The notes: generated by a model from the sequence alone, not told the origin. DNA of 64,000 nt from Bacteroidales bacterium UBA2714 (GCA_002354035.1 DEKU01000071.1:3676-67675), one strand, 5' to 3'. Numbered from the stretch's first letter, positions 23,885 to 33,425 are shown. Translations and numbers: made by a program.

Positions 23885-25084
23885 ATGGACGTATTGGTAT
23901 CACAATTTAATCGTCGGCTGACGACTATTTCGTTAGATTTGGTTAGAGAGTGCATTAACGAAGTGGCTTGGGACGAAAGGCTGTCAGCCATCATAGGGCC
24001 ACGCGGTGTGGGCAAGACTACGCTGATACTCCAGTATATAAAACAGCACTATGCCAATTGCCTCTCCGAAGTGCTGTATGCCACAGCCGAAAGTCTGTAC
24101 TTTGCCCAGAACACACTGGTAGACTTGGCAGAACGATTCGTGACAAACGGGGGGAAACATCTATTCTTAGACGAGATTCACCGCTATCAGAACTGGAGCC
24201 GCGAAATAAAGCTGATTTACGATACCTACCCCGAACTGAAGGTAACCATTAGCGGCTCGTCACTGCTACAGATTCTCAATTCCGAGGCCGACCTTTCGCG
24301 TCGCTGCATCTGGTATAACATGCAAGGGTTGTCCTTCCGCGAGTTCCTACAGTTTTATAAAGGAATCGACCTCCCTGTGGCATCCTTCGACGAGATACTT
24401 TTCCATACCGACGAGGTATGCCACGAGATAAACACGCGGTGCCGTCCTGTGCCGTTGTTTCACGAATACCTTCAGGTGGGGTATTTCCCTTACTATTTGG
24501 AGGGCGAGAAAAGATACTATGAACGTGTGGGGAATGTGATAGACTATGTGATTGGCACAGAACTGCCGATGGTATGCAAAGTAGAGACGGTGAACGTCCG
24601 TAAGCTACAGATGTTGCTTAATGTGGTGGCAGGGCTTGTACCCTACGAGGTTGACATCAGCAAGATTGCACTGATGCTACAGTCGTCGCGTAATACGGTG
24701 ATAACGTATCTTAGGTATTTGTCTATGTCGAAGGTTATCAATTTGCTCTACTCGGACACCCAGTCGCTAAAGAAAGTACAGAAACCCGATAAGATGTATT
24801 TGGAAAACCCCAATATGTTGTATGCCCTGTGTCTGGAAAAGGCGAATATTGGGACTGCAAGAGAGACCTTTGTCGTCAACCAACTGGGTTATCAACACCG
24901 GATAGAGTACGGCAAGAAGAACGGCGATTTCAAACTTGACGGGAAATATGTATTTGAAGTAGGTGGGGCAACTAAGAACTTTGACCAAGTGGCCGACATA
25001 CCCGACTCATACATCTTAGCAGACGACATAGAATGGCCTGTGGGCAACAAACTGCCGCTGTGGCTTGCCGGACTGCTATACTGA
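23885..25084 (+). CDS. AAA family ATPase with DUF4143-type C-terminus
   Basis: A 399-residue ATPase. Walker A is GPRGVGKTTLILQYIKQHY (about residue 36) and Walker B HLFLDEIHRYQNWSREIKLI. Sensor-like VTISGSSLLQI and SRRCIWYNMQGLSFREFLQF follow, as in the bacterial AAA_14/DUF4143 proteins. The C-terminal half contains a winged-helix-like region and the nuclease-like segment YGKKNGDFKLDGKYVFEVGG. Such genes are patchily distributed accessory genes of uncertain function. I chose the ATG at 23885. Codon use is more A/T-rich than in neighbouring core genes. Confidence 0.88.
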   Translation: MDVLVSQFNRRLTTISLDLVRECINEVAWDERLSAIIGPRGVGKTTLILQYIKQHYANCLSEVLYATAESLYFAQNTLVDLAERFVTNGGKHLFLDEIHRYQNWSREIKLIYDTYPELKVTISGSSLLQILNSEADLSRRCIWYNMQGLSFREFLQFYKGIDLPVASFDEILFHTDEVCHEINTRCRPVPLFHEYLQVGYFPYYLEGEKRYYERVGNVIDYVIGTELPMVCKVETVNVRKLQMLLNVVAGLVPYEVDISKIALMLQSSRNTVITYLRYLSMSKVINLLYSDTQSLKKVQKPDKMYLENPNMLYALCLEKANIGTARETFVVNQLGYQHRIEYGKKNGDFKLDGKYVFEVGGATKNFDQVADIPDSYILADDIEWPVGNKLPLWLAGLLY

Positions 25085-25161
25085 TGTGAATTGTGATTAG
25101 GGATTTCTAAATTCCAATTGCAAGTGCGACATATCGTAGAAAAAGAGCAATATAATACTGT

Positions 25162-25881
25162 ATGAATAAGTTGATGGATGCCATCACAGTACTGGCCGAC
25201 GAGGCACAGGCGGCCAACCTGTCGCGGTTTTTCAAAACCGGACCGGGGCAGTATGGCGAAGGCGACCGCTTCCTGGGCGTGAAGGTGCCTGTGGTCCGGA
25301 CCGTGGTGAAGGAGCACTGGCGCGACACCGACTTCGCCCAGATGGAGGAGTGCCTGGCTTCGGAGTGGCACGAAGTGCGGCTGGCTGGTCTGCTGGCCTT
25401 GGTGCAACGTTTTCACCACGCCAAGAAAGAACCCGACGAACAGCAAAAGTGTGTTGACTTCTACCTTGCCCACCTCTCGGCTGTGAACAATTGGGACCTC
25501 GTCGACCTCTCCTGTTACGAAATCCTCGGCACCTGGTTCCTCACCCACGACGCCGCTCCGCTCTACACCCTGGCCCGCGAAGGGCGCACCATCTGGGAAC
25601 AACGCATCGGGATGGTGAGTACCATGATGTTCCTCCGCCACGGGCGGTTGGACGACACCTACGCCATTGCCGACATCCTGCTGCACCATCAGCACGACTT
25701 GATACACAAAGCCGTGGGTTGGCTGTTGCGCGAATCCGGCAAGCGCGACCCCCAACGCCTCCGCCAATACCTCGCGAAGCGCTGCGCCGCCATGCCCCGC
25801 ACCACGCTGCGCTACGCCATCGAGAAATTCACCCCCGCCGAGCGGAAAGCCTGGCTCACCCTCCCCGCGCAACAGGACTGA
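25162..25881 (+). CDS. DNA alkylation repair protein (AlkD-like)
   Basis: A 239-residue helical-repeat protein of the AlkC/AlkD DNA glycosylase family, which excises alkylated bases. Features are GPGQYGEGDRFLGVKVPVVR near residue 30, the helix pair SEWHEVRLAGLLALVQRF, NNWDLVDLSCYEILGTWF (the conserved W-D-L-V-D motif with the catalytic Asp region) and KAVGWLLRESGKRD. Length and motif order fit the family. It starts 77 bases after the ATPase gene, apparently a separate ancestral gene at the end of the accessory zone. Confidence 0.92.
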   Translation: MNKLMDAITVLADEAQAANLSRFFKTGPGQYGEGDRFLGVKVPVVRTVVKEHWRDTDFAQMEECLASEWHEVRLAGLLALVQRFHHAKKEPDEQQKCVDFYLAHLSAVNNWDLVDLSCYEILGTWFLTHDAAPLYTLAREGRTIWEQRIGMVSTMMFLRHGRLDDTYAIADILLHHQHDLIHKAVGWLLRESGKRDPQRLRQYLAKRCAAMPRTTLRYAIEKFTPAERKAWLTLPAQQD

Positions 25882-26076
25882 CCGCCCCATCCAAAGGCCG
25901 CAGACCAACTCTTTGCCCAGCAATTGCCCACAATTTGTATAGCACTTCTACACTATATTATTTCTTCGCAAGAGATAATCAAGCGAATAAATAGTGTATA
26001 AATAGAGGAAACATAGGGGACCGAGCGCAAAGGCAGAAATATGGTGCAGGAAACCTGCTGATTGGATTTTTTTTTG

Positions 26077-26084
26077 TAACTTTG
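26077..26084 (+). promoter_or_regulatory. -7 box for mrdA-rodA
   Basis: TAACTTTG, a TAnnTTTG element, 24 bases before the PBP2 ATG. No convincing -33 at 19-21 bases. Confidence 0.55.
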
Positions 26085-26107
26085 CAAGTTGGTTTGTCCG
26101 TTAAACT

Positions 26108-27958
26108 ATGGCGAAAAATTATACACATCGCAGTGGTATAGTGAAGATTATCTTCCTTGTGGTCGGAGTGATATTTGTGCTCCGGCTGTCGATGTTGCAG
26201 CTGTTTGACAAGGAGTATAAGGAAAAGGCGGAAAACCAGTCGCTGCGCAACATCACTCAGTATCCGGCCCGAGGGCTGATGTACGACCGCAACGGCAAGC
26301 TGCTGGTGTATAACGAGGCGGTGTACGACCTGATGGTCATTCCCCGCATGGTCAAGGACTTGGACACTGCTGCCTTCTGCCGCGCGGTGGGCATCACGCT
26401 CGACGACTTCAACGCCCGCATGGAGAAAGCCTATACCTATTCGCCCTACTCGGCTTCGATTTTCATGAAACAGATTTCGAAAGAAGACTTCGGACGATGG
26501 GAGAACGTGCTGTACAAGTTCAAGGGCTTCTATATCTCCAAGCGCACGCTGCGCATCTACGACAAGCCGATTGCGGCCCATGTGCTGGGGTATGTGGGCG
26601 AGGTGAACGAGCGCGACCTGGAGAAGAACCCCTACTACAAACGGGGCGACTATATAGGCAAAAGCGGGCTGGAGGCCTCGTACGAGGAGGAGCTGCGCGG
26701 CGTGAAAGGAAAGAAAATCATGCAGGTGGATGTGCACAACCGTGAGGTCGGCCCCTACATGCACGGGCAGCTGGACACCATGCCCATTGAGGGGATGAAC
26801 CTCTACACCACCATCGACGCCGACCTGCAGGAGTATGCCGAAAAGGTGATGGCGAACAAGCGCGGTTGCATCGTGGCCATCGAGCCGTCGACAGGCGAGG
26901 TGCTGACCCTGCTCTCGGCCCCGTGCTATGACCCCAACCTGCTGGTGGGTAGGATTCGAGGCGAGAACTTCAAACGACTGAACAGCGACATATCCAAACC
27001 CCTCTTCAACCGTGCTTTGCAGGCGCAGTATCCGCCGGGCTCCATCTTCAAGGTGGCGCAGGCCATGATTGCGCTTCATCTGGGGGTCATCACCCCGCAG
27101 ACGGGCTTCGTGTGCGACAAGGTGATAGGGTGCCACAATCACCCGAGCGCCCGGAATGTGCAGGAGGCCATCAAGATGTCGTGCAACCCCTATTTTTACT
27201 ACACCTACCGCCGTGTGATACAGCAGGGCAAATACAAGAACATCTATAAGGACAGCCAGTATGGGCTGACGGTGTGGCACGACTACATGACGCGGTTCGG
27301 CTTCGGCTACCGGCTGCCCATCGACCTGCCCAACGTGAAGCAAGGCAATATTCCGGACACGGCATTCTACAACAAGTGGTACGGCCGCGAGCGGTGGGCC
27401 TTCACCACCATCTATTCCAACAGCATTGGGCAAGGCGAGGTGGAGGTGGTGCCGCTGCAGATGGCCAACCTGGCTTGCATTGTGGCCAACCGGGGCTATT
27501 TCTACACTCCCCATCTGGTGCGGTTCTACGGCCCCGACTCGATCCGTCCGCCAGAGTTTTACGAGAAACACGAGACGGGTATCGAACGTGAGTATTTCGA
27601 CATTGCCGCACGGGGCATGTATGACGTGGTGCACGGTGCGGGAGGCACCGCCCACAAGGCCGACATACCGGACATAGACGTGTGTGGCAAGACGGGCACC
27701 GCCGAGAACTACGGCAACGACCATTCGGTGTTCATCGCCTTTGCGCCCAAGGACAAGCCGAAGATAGCGGTGGCTGTGTATGTGGAGAACGCCCAGGGCG
27801 GCGGCGGCACGTGGGCGGCGCCTATTGCCAGCTTGATTATAGAGAAATACATCCGAGGCGAAGTGAAGCGCACGGATATGGAGAAATATTATACCGAAAT
27901 TAATCCCTGCCAGAAGCTGCCGCTGACCCGCAGGGTAAAGAAACCCCGCAAGAGATGA
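26108..27958 (+). CDS. mrdA: Penicillin-binding protein 2 (elongasome transpeptidase)
   Basis: A 616-residue class B PBP that cross-links peptidoglycan during cell elongation. One N-terminal membrane helix (about 17-36), a dimerisation domain beginning YPARGLMYDRNGKLLVYNE, then the transpeptidase domain with SIFK (active Ser about residue 312, PPGSIFKVAQAMI), the SxN-type motif SCN (KMSCNPYFYY) and KTG (GKTGTAEN, about residue 527). It overlaps rodA by four bases (ATGA), the conserved mrdA-rodA pairing of SEDS glycosyltransferase with its PBP. Confidence 0.96.
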   Translation: MAKNYTHRSGIVKIIFLVVGVIFVLRLSMLQLFDKEYKEKAENQSLRNITQYPARGLMYDRNGKLLVYNEAVYDLMVIPRMVKDLDTAAFCRAVGITLDDFNARMEKAYTYSPYSASIFMKQISKEDFGRWENVLYKFKGFYISKRTLRIYDKPIAAHVLGYVGEVNERDLEKNPYYKRGDYIGKSGLEASYEEELRGVKGKKIMQVDVHNREVGPYMHGQLDTMPIEGMNLYTTIDADLQEYAEKVMANKRGCIVAIEPSTGEVLTLLSAPCYDPNLLVGRIRGENFKRLNSDISKPLFNRALQAQYPPGSIFKVAQAMIALHLGVITPQTGFVCDKVIGCHNHPSARNVQEAIKMSCNPYFYYTYRRVIQQGKYKNIYKDSQYGLTVWHDYMTRFGFGYRLPIDLPNVKQGNIPDTAFYNKWYGRERWAFTTIYSNSIGQGEVEVVPLQMANLACIVANRGYFYTPHLVRFYGPDSIRPPEFYEKHETGIEREYFDIAARGMYDVVHGAGGTAHKADIPDIDVCGKTGTAENYGNDHSVFIAFAPKDKPKIAVAVYVENAQGGGGTWAAPIASLIIEKYIRGEVKRTDMEKYYTEINPCQKLPLTRRVKKPRKR

Positions 27959-29232
27959 TGACTGCCAACCGAATGCCTGCCACGGAGAAGAAACGCTACG
28001 ACTGGGTGCCCATACTGCTGTATCTGGGCATCGTGCTGTTCGGCTGGCTGAACATCTATGCCGCTTGCTACGACGAGAGCCATGCGCAGGTGTTTGACTT
28101 TTCGCGTCAGCATGGCAAGCAGTTGCTGTGGATGGGGGTGGCTTTCGTGGTGGCAGTGTGTGTGCTGCTGATCCATCCGCGGGTGTTTTCGAACGGGTCG
28201 TACATCATCTATGGGGTTGTGCTGCTGCTGCTTGTGGCTACACTGTTTGTTGGCACGGTGACCAACGGCGGACAGTCGTGGATTGACTTCGGGGCGTTCA
28301 AGCTCCAGCCGTCGGAGTTTGCCAAGTTTGCCACGGCCTTGGCTCTGGCCAAGTATATCAGTGCCATCGACATAGACTTGAAGTTACCACGCACACGCTT
28401 GACGCTGGCGCTGCTGGCTATAGTGCCTGCGGGCCTCATTTTCTTGCAGCACGACACGGGGTCCGCCCTTGTGTTTTTGGCGTTTCTGCTTCCCTTTTTC
28501 CGCGAAGGGCTGTCGCACTACATACTGCTTATCGGGTTGCTGGCCATAGCCCTGTTTGTGTCGGCATTGCTCATCAACAAGTTCTTGCTGATGGGCATCC
28601 TGCTGGTCATCTGCCTGTTGTATCTTTTTGTGTGGCTTTCGAAACGCACGTCGAAAAACTACTGGCACACGGCTGCCTTCTGGGTGGTGTGCTGCCTGTT
28701 CACGCTGTCGGTGGACTTCACGTTCGAGAACGTGCTGGAGACCCACCAGCGCAACCGCATCTATGTGTTGCTGGGCAAGGTGGAGGACCCGCGCGGCGTG
28801 GGCTACAATGTGAACCAGGCAAAGATAGCCATCGGGTCGGGTGGTCTGGTGGGCAAAGGGTTCTTGAACGGAACCATCACCAAAGCTGATTTCGTGCCCG
28901 AACAGGAGACGGATTTCATCTTCTGCACCGTAGGCGAGGAATGGGGGTTTGTGGGGAGTGTGGCGCTGATAGCAGCCTATCTGTGGCTACTGGTGCATCT
29001 GATTACGATGGCCGAGCGGCAGCGGTCGGTCTTTTCACGATTTTATGGCTATTGTGTGGCCTCCATCCTTTTTTTCCACTTTGCGGTGAACATCGGCATG
29101 GTGTTGGGGCTGGTGCCCGTCATCGGCATACCGTTGCCCTACTTCAGCTATGGAGGCTCGTCGCTGATAGCTTTCACACTGTTGCTGTTCATCTTTATCC
29201 GTCAGGATGCCGACCGCAACGCTTTGATATAA
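27955..29232 (+). CDS. rodA: SEDS peptidoglycan glycosyltransferase RodA
   Basis: A 425-residue integral membrane protein with about ten helices that polymerises glycan strands from lipid II. SEDS features are GGQSWIDFGAFKLQPSEFAK, HDTGSALVFLAFLLPFF, VGYNVNQAKIAIGSGGLVGKG, EQETDFIFCTVGEEWGF and PLPYFSYGGSSL. The first is the usual position of the conserved QPSE motif and the last is the SEDS C-terminal signature. Two consecutive ATGs at 27955 and 27958 are possible starts; the first overlaps the mrdA stop. Confidence 0.95.
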   Translation: MMTANRMPATEKKRYDWVPILLYLGIVLFGWLNIYAACYDESHAQVFDFSRQHGKQLLWMGVAFVVAVCVLLIHPRVFSNGSYIIYGVVLLLLVATLFVGTVTNGGQSWIDFGAFKLQPSEFAKFATALALAKYISAIDIDLKLPRTRLTLALLAIVPAGLIFLQHDTGSALVFLAFLLPFFREGLSHYILLIGLLAIALFVSALLINKFLLMGILLVICLLYLFVWLSKRTSKNYWHTAAFWVVCCLFTLSVDFTFENVLETHQRNRIYVLLGKVEDPRGVGYNVNQAKIAIGSGGLVGKGFLNGTITKADFVPEQETDFIFCTVGEEWGFVGSVALIAAYLWLLVHLITMAERQRSVFSRFYGYCVASILFFHFAVNIGMVLGLVPVIGIPLPYFSYGGSSLIAFTLLLFIFIRQDADRNALI

Positions 29233-29278
29233 AGAAACAACAATAACAACCAACTTAACAACCCATCAACAACTAACT

Positions 29279-30538
29279 ATGCCCAAGAATACAACCAGCA
29301 AACGTGTTTGCTCGTTCTGCGGCCGTCCGGAGTCGCAAGCCGTCATGATGTTTTCAGGAATGGATGGCAGCTGCATCTGCGACTCGTGTGTGGAGCAAGC
29401 ACATGAGATATTGGAGGAACGGCTGCACCGTTCGCCCTCGAAGGGCGGCAACCTGGCCCAGCTGGACCGCATACCCACCCCCGCAGAAATAAAGGCACAT
29501 CTGGACCAATACGTAATAGGACAGGACGACGCCAAGCGAGCCCTGTCGGTGGCGGTATACAACCACTATAAGCGCATCAAATACTCCGATGCCAAGCATG
29601 AAGCCGACGAGGTGGAGATTGAAAAGTCGAACATTATCATAGTGGGCGAGACCGGAACGGGCAAAACCCTTCTGGCCAGGACGATTGCACGGGTGCTCGA
29701 CGTGCCGTTCTGCATTGCCGATGCCACCACGCTCACCGAGGCGGGCTACGTGGGCGACGACGTGGAGAATGTGCTGGTGCGCCTGCTACAGGCGGCCGAC
29801 TATAATGTGGAGGCAGCCGAACGGGGCATCGTGTTTATCGATGAGATAGACAAGATAGCCCGCAAGGGCGACAATCCGTCCATCACGCGCGATGTGTCGG
29901 GCGAAGGTGTGCAGCAGGCCATGCTGAAACTGCTGGAAGGTGCGGTGGTCAGTGTGCCTCCGCAGGGCGGTCGCAAGCACCCTGAGCAGCCCATGATACA
30001 GGTGAACACCCGCAACATACTGTTCATTGCCGGAGGAGCTTTCGACGGCATAGAACGCGCCATCGCATCCCGTCTGAGATCGAATGTAATCGGATATAAC
30101 GGAACGAGCACCCGTCAGGAGCTGGACCGGCACAATATGCTGAAGTACATCCTGCCCATGGACTTGAAACATTTCGGCTTGATACCCGAACTGGTGGGTC
30201 GGTTCCCGATGCTCACACACCTCCAACCACTGGATTCAGAGGCGCTGCTCCGCATCCTTACGGAGCCGCGCAACGCCCTCGTAAAACAGTATCAGGCACT
30301 GTTTAAGATGGACGATATAGAGCTGGTGTTCGAACCGGAAGCCCTCCAGGCTGTTGTGGACACAGCGGTGCACTACAAATTGGGTGCCCGCGGATTGCGA
30401 TCCATCATGGAAGGCATCATGACGGACTTTATGTTCTCGCTGCCAGAGCTTGCCAAAGGCACCACCCTCCGCATAACAGGAGCTCTGGCCAAGGAGAAAA
30501 TCGGTCAGGCCAATATCAACACATCATTATTACAATAA
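29279..30538 (+). CDS. clpX: ClpXP protease ATPase subunit ClpX
   Basis: A 419-residue AAA+ unfoldase that feeds substrates to ClpP. The N-terminal four-cysteine zinc domain (CSFCGRP ... CICDSC) is followed by the AAA+ module: Walker A GETGTGKTLLA, Walker B GIVFIDEIDKI, the RKGDNPSITRDVSGEGVQQA region with the pore loop nearby, and the IGF-loop region for ClpP docking (SEALLRILTEPRNALVKQY lies just before the small domain). Unusually, clpP is not adjacent but lies about 14 kb away at 44205-44876 on the other strand. Confidence 0.96.
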   Translation: MPKNTTSKRVCSFCGRPESQAVMMFSGMDGSCICDSCVEQAHEILEERLHRSPSKGGNLAQLDRIPTPAEIKAHLDQYVIGQDDAKRALSVAVYNHYKRIKYSDAKHEADEVEIEKSNIIIVGETGTGKTLLARTIARVLDVPFCIADATTLTEAGYVGDDVENVLVRLLQAADYNVEAAERGIVFIDEIDKIARKGDNPSITRDVSGEGVQQAMLKLLEGAVVSVPPQGGRKHPEQPMIQVNTRNILFIAGGAFDGIERAIASRLRSNVIGYNGTSTRQELDRHNMLKYILPMDLKHFGLIPELVGRFPMLTHLQPLDSEALLRILTEPRNALVKQYQALFKMDDIELVFEPEALQAVVDTAVHYKLGARGLRSIMEGIMTDFMFSLPELAKGTTLRITGALAKEKIGQANINTSLLQ

Positions 30539-30550
30539 ATCTTACTTATT

Positions 30551-31279
30551 ATGAAGAAATTATTTGCATTAGCCCTTGTCATCGCCCTTATGGCAGGTGG
30601 CGCACAGGCACAGAAACGCGACAACCGCAAAAGTGGCAAAACCATTCCTTCGTCGATGGTGGACGGCAAAGGCAACAAAACATTTGGCAACAGTGTGAAA
30701 GCCCCCGAAATCCGCCAGCTGCCCGAACCTGTGATAGGGATGGACATGCCGTTCAAGATGGCTCTTGAGCAACGCCGCACCATCCGCACCATAAGAGAAG
30801 ATGAGCTGCCGATAGATTTAATCTCGTCACTGCTGTGGAGTGCATATGGTATCAACCGTGCCGAGGAGTCGCGCCGTGTGGTTCCGTCGGCTGTCAATGT
30901 GCAGGAATTTGACGTATACCTGTTCGACCGTCAGGGTGTATACCTTTACGATGCCCAGAAAAAAGCGCTCATTATGGTGGCAGAGGGCGACTATCGGAAA
31001 GTGATAAGCTCCCAGCCGTTCTTTGAGAAAGCACCGGTGTCGATTGTCCTGGTGGCCAATTACGACCGCATGAAGATATTCAAAGACAAGTCGGTACGCG
31101 ACTTCTACGCAGCTGTCGACTGCGGATATATCAGCCAAAATATCTATCTGTTCAGTGCATCGGCCAAACTGGCAACGGTGGCCTGCGGCGGTATTAACCA
31201 CGATGAGCTGGGCAAATTGCTGCGTATCACCAACGGAAAAGCCATGCTGGCACACCCCGTGGGGTTTGCTGAAGAATAG
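30551..31279 (+). CDS. Secreted nitroreductase-family protein
   Basis: A 242-residue FMN-dependent nitroreductase family protein preceded by a signal peptide (KKLFALALVIALMAGGAQAQ). Family marks are EQRRTIRTIREDELPIDLIS near residue 76, SSLLWSAYGINRAEESRRVVPSAVN (the flavin-binding region) and the terminal NGKAMLAHPVGFAEE. Secreted members with this SagB/NfsA-like pattern occur in Bacteroidota; the substrate is unknown. It starts 12 bases after clpX and is followed by a terminator. Confidence 0.88.
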   Translation: MKKLFALALVIALMAGGAQAQKRDNRKSGKTIPSSMVDGKGNKTFGNSVKAPEIRQLPEPVIGMDMPFKMALEQRRTIRTIREDELPIDLISSLLWSAYGINRAEESRRVVPSAVNVQEFDVYLFDRQGVYLYDAQKKALIMVAEGDYRKVISSQPFFEKAPVSIVLVANYDRMKIFKDKSVRDFYAAVDCGYISQNIYLFSASAKLATVACGGINHDELGKLLRITNGKAMLAHPVGFAEE

Positions 31280-31296
31280 TACCCACACTTTGTTCG

Positions 31297-31362
31297 GGGC
31301 AGAAGTGCCAGCGCGGCCAAAGCTGAGAGTATCCGGGGCCGCCGACTCTTCTGCCCTCTTTT
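31297..31362 (+). terminator. Long-stem terminator after the nitroreductase gene
   Basis: GGGCAGAAG pairs with CTTCTGCCC, enclosing a second GC-rich hairpin (CGGCC ... GGCCG), and is followed by TCTTTT. Confidence 0.7.
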
Positions 31363-31422
31363 CAGCTGCGAAGTATATCGCATCGATATTTGTCACAACC
31401 AACTACAACAGATCCATTGTCT

Positions 31423-31890
31423 ATGAAACTACGCCTCACCAAGCAATTTAGCTTCGAAATGGCCCATGCACTGCCCGACTATCCGGGGAAGTGCCATAAT
31501 ATCCATGGGCACTCTTATAAACTGTTCGTTACCGTTGAGGGGGAACCTGCCGGAACGACCGACGAAACCGGCATCCATCAACAGACTGGAGAAGCCCCCA
31601 TGGGGATGGTGATTGATTTCCACCAGCTGAAAACGATTGTGGAGGAGGCTATTGTAGACCGTTTTGACCATGCCTTGGTGCTGCCCCAAAAAGAGGGCGA
31701 CACCAGCCAATCACCCGATAATCTGGGAGGCTATCAGGCCAAACTGATACTGATGGACTTCCCTCCTACCACCGAGAATTTACTGATTCACTTTGCCCAA
31801 TTGCTGGAAGGCCGTCTGCCCGAGGGAACAAGGCTGTATTCGATTAAACTCTACGAAACCGAGACCTCGTGTGGTGAACTGATTCTGTGA
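31423..31890 (+). CDS. queD: 6-carboxytetrahydropterin synthase QueD-like
   Basis: A 155-residue enzyme of the 6-pyruvoyl-tetrahydropterin synthase fold that makes the queuosine/7-deazaguanine precursor. Zinc His residues appear in FEMAHAL and CHNIHGHSYKL; the catalytic Cys is in KCHNIHGH. Also visible are MVIDFHQLKTIVEE, DRFDHALVL and TTENLLIHFAQLL with the C-terminal Glu in LYETETSCGEL. I chose the ATG at 31423 (MKLRLTKQFSFEMAH); the upstream extension would lie in the terminator region. A role in queuosine biosynthesis is inferred; no other que genes lie nearby. Confidence 0.92.
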   Translation: MKLRLTKQFSFEMAHALPDYPGKCHNIHGHSYKLFVTVEGEPAGTTDETGIHQQTGEAPMGMVIDFHQLKTIVEEAIVDRFDHALVLPQKEGDTSQSPDNLGGYQAKLILMDFPPTTENLLIHFAQLLEGRLPEGTRLYSIKLYETETSCGELIL

Positions 31891-31912
31891 CTCCCTGATC
31901 AGGGGTTACGGC

Positions 31913-32359
31913 TCAGTAATTGGAGATGTAGAGCAATACGCCGTCGTAGTAGGTGTTATACTGGTAGAGGGGACAAGAGGTGAGGCTGCCATCGAGCGGG
32001 AAGCCGTCGCCAAAAGTGCTGAATTGTGAGCCACAGTCAGGGCACTTCAGAACAAGATTTCCATAGTCGGGATCCATTTCCAGGCGTCCATGGTCGTGAG
32101 GGCATGTGCACTCATAAGCCACAAACGTGTCCCAGCCCGTACGGATCACAACAACACCCTGATAGCCCCCATAAATATACTCGAAACCACTCATGGTGTT
32201 CAGACCGGGATAGAGCGGCGAGTTTGGCTCGATTTGGCATGTGGCATCCCCCACAGGCACATTGCAATAATAATCCTTGCCGCAACCGCCAAGAGCGGCG
32301 ACGGCAAGCATCATCACCAAGGCTTTAAGAATGCTATTGGCCTTGGCCATAGTCGCCAT
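31913..32359 (-). CDS. Rieske-like lipoprotein with altered metal-ligand motif
   Basis: A 148-residue lipoprotein (MMLAVAALGGCGKD) with a short beta-rich domain. Two cysteine motifs, CTCPHDHG and CPDCGSQFS separated by about 17 residues, sit where Rieske proteins have CxH and CxxH. In the second, the usual C-x-x-H-G-x-x-F appears as C-x-x-C-G-x-x-F. The site could bind a Fe-S cluster with different ligands or zinc. Its start overlaps the end of the M28 peptidase gene by 26 bases (a second ATG nine bases later still overlaps), so they are cotranscribed. Electron-transfer partner unknown. Confidence 0.75.
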   Translation of the reverse strand: MATMAKANSILKALVMMLAVAALGGCGKDYYCNVPVGDATCQIEPNSPLYPGLNTMSGFEYIYGGYQGVVVIRTGWDTFVAYECTCPHDHGRLEMDPDYGNLVLKCPDCGSQFSTFGDGFPLDGSLTSCPLYQYNTYYDGVLLYISNY

Positions 32360-33350
32360 AAAGTGTTTTCAGAAGGACTTCGCCGACGGCCTTTAGGCTG
32401 TTCTTGTCCACATGCTCCATATTATCACCCATGGTGTGCCAATGCTCGAAGAAACTGCGTCCGGGAGTATTCTGCACAATGTCGATCATGGGTATACCGG
32501 CCAGCCGGTTGACATAGTAGTGGTCGTCGAGGATGGGGTCGGTGTTTTGGTTGACGAACATTTTGCCGTAACCAATGGCGTCGGCCACACTCCACACTTT
32601 ATTCATAATACCTGAGGCATAGTTGCGGCTGACCTCCTCCTTAGTATAGCGGGGCTTCTGGGTCCCTACCATGTCGAGAAGCACGCCATAGGTGGCCGAA
32701 TAAAAGGGAACATGGGGATTCCGGCTCCAATACTGGGAGCCTTTGCACCAGCTGTCGTCTTCATACTTATCGGCCCATTCGGGGATTCCTTGGTCCTCGA
32801 CATCGAAAAAGATGATGTCGATGGGGACAGACAGGCGGTTGGAAGATACCGCACGGGCCAGCTCCATCAGCACACCGACACCGCTGGCGCCATCATTGGC
32901 ACCGTCGAAAGGCTTATGGTGGTTAGCCTTGTCCGGATCGTGGTCGGCCCACATGCGGCTGTCCCAATGGGCGCCCAGAATCACTCTGCGGCCTTCGGGG
33001 CTTCCCTGGCGGGCGTTGATGGTGGCAATGATGTTCTTGCCACGCACCTCGGTTCCATCCCACAAGACGGCGGGGAAATCCTGCACGATAACCGTGTCGC
33101 ACCAACGACGCATCTGCCCGACCAGATAGTCGGCACACTTGCGCTGGCCAGGACTATTCGGGATGCGATAGCCACATGCCACCTGTGCAGCCACAAAGCT
33201 ATAGGCACTGTCGGCATCGAAGCCTGGGGTGGCCACTGTTGTGTAATCAATGGCAGGAGCGGCCGAAGCGTTCCCCTTGTCGCTGCCACCGTGGCAAGCC
33301 CCCATCAGGACAGCGAGCGTACATACAAGCAGGAATCTATTTATCTTCAT
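32334..33350 (-). CDS. M28 family zinc peptidase lipoprotein (glutaminyl cyclase-like)
   Basis: A 338-residue M28-fold enzyme with a lipoprotein signal (LLVCTLAVLMGACHGG). Metal ligands are recognisable: His in LGAHWDSR, Asp in GANDGASG, Glu in FDVEDQG and a C-terminal His in EHWHTMGD. The order His-Asp-Glu and the W-D-S-R and V-E-D motifs resemble bacterial glutaminyl-peptide cyclotransferases, which share the fold, so pyroglutamate formation on exported proteins is possible. In Bacteroidota N-terminal Gln is frequent on exported proteins, which makes that plausible. Activity remains to be tested. Confidence 0.9.
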   Translation of the reverse strand: MKINRFLLVCTLAVLMGACHGGSDKGNASAAPAIDYTTVATPGFDADSAYSFVAAQVACGYRIPNSPGQRKCADYLVGQMRRWCDTVIVQDFPAVLWDGTEVRGKNIIATINARQGSPEGRRVILGAHWDSRMWADHDPDKANHHKPFDGANDGASGVGVLMELARAVSSNRLSVPIDIIFFDVEDQGIPEWADKYEDDSWCKGSQYWSRNPHVPFYSATYGVLLDMVGTQKPRYTKEEVSRNYASGIMNKVWSVADAIGYGKMFVNQNTDPILDDHYYVNRLAGIPMIDIVQNTPGRSFFEHWHTMGDNMEHVDKNSLKAVGEVLLKTLYGDYGQGQ

Positions 33351-33402
33351 TGTATTCAGAATATTGCTGGGACAGAAATCTTCTATTGGATAAAGAACAA
33401 AG

Positions 33403-33425
33403 GGTGCGGCTATGCAAGCCGCACC
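33403..33425 (-). terminator. Terminator after efp
   Basis: Read on the minus strand, GGTGCGGCT pairs with AGCCGCACC around a five-base loop, followed by CTTTGTTCTTT. The T-rich tail is interrupted. Confidence 0.65.

Noticed and set aside
25979..27724. A 581-codon minus-strand open frame opposite the PBP2 gene
   Set aside because: Antisense shadow of mrdA; composition rich in Val, His and Arg without any recognisable fold.
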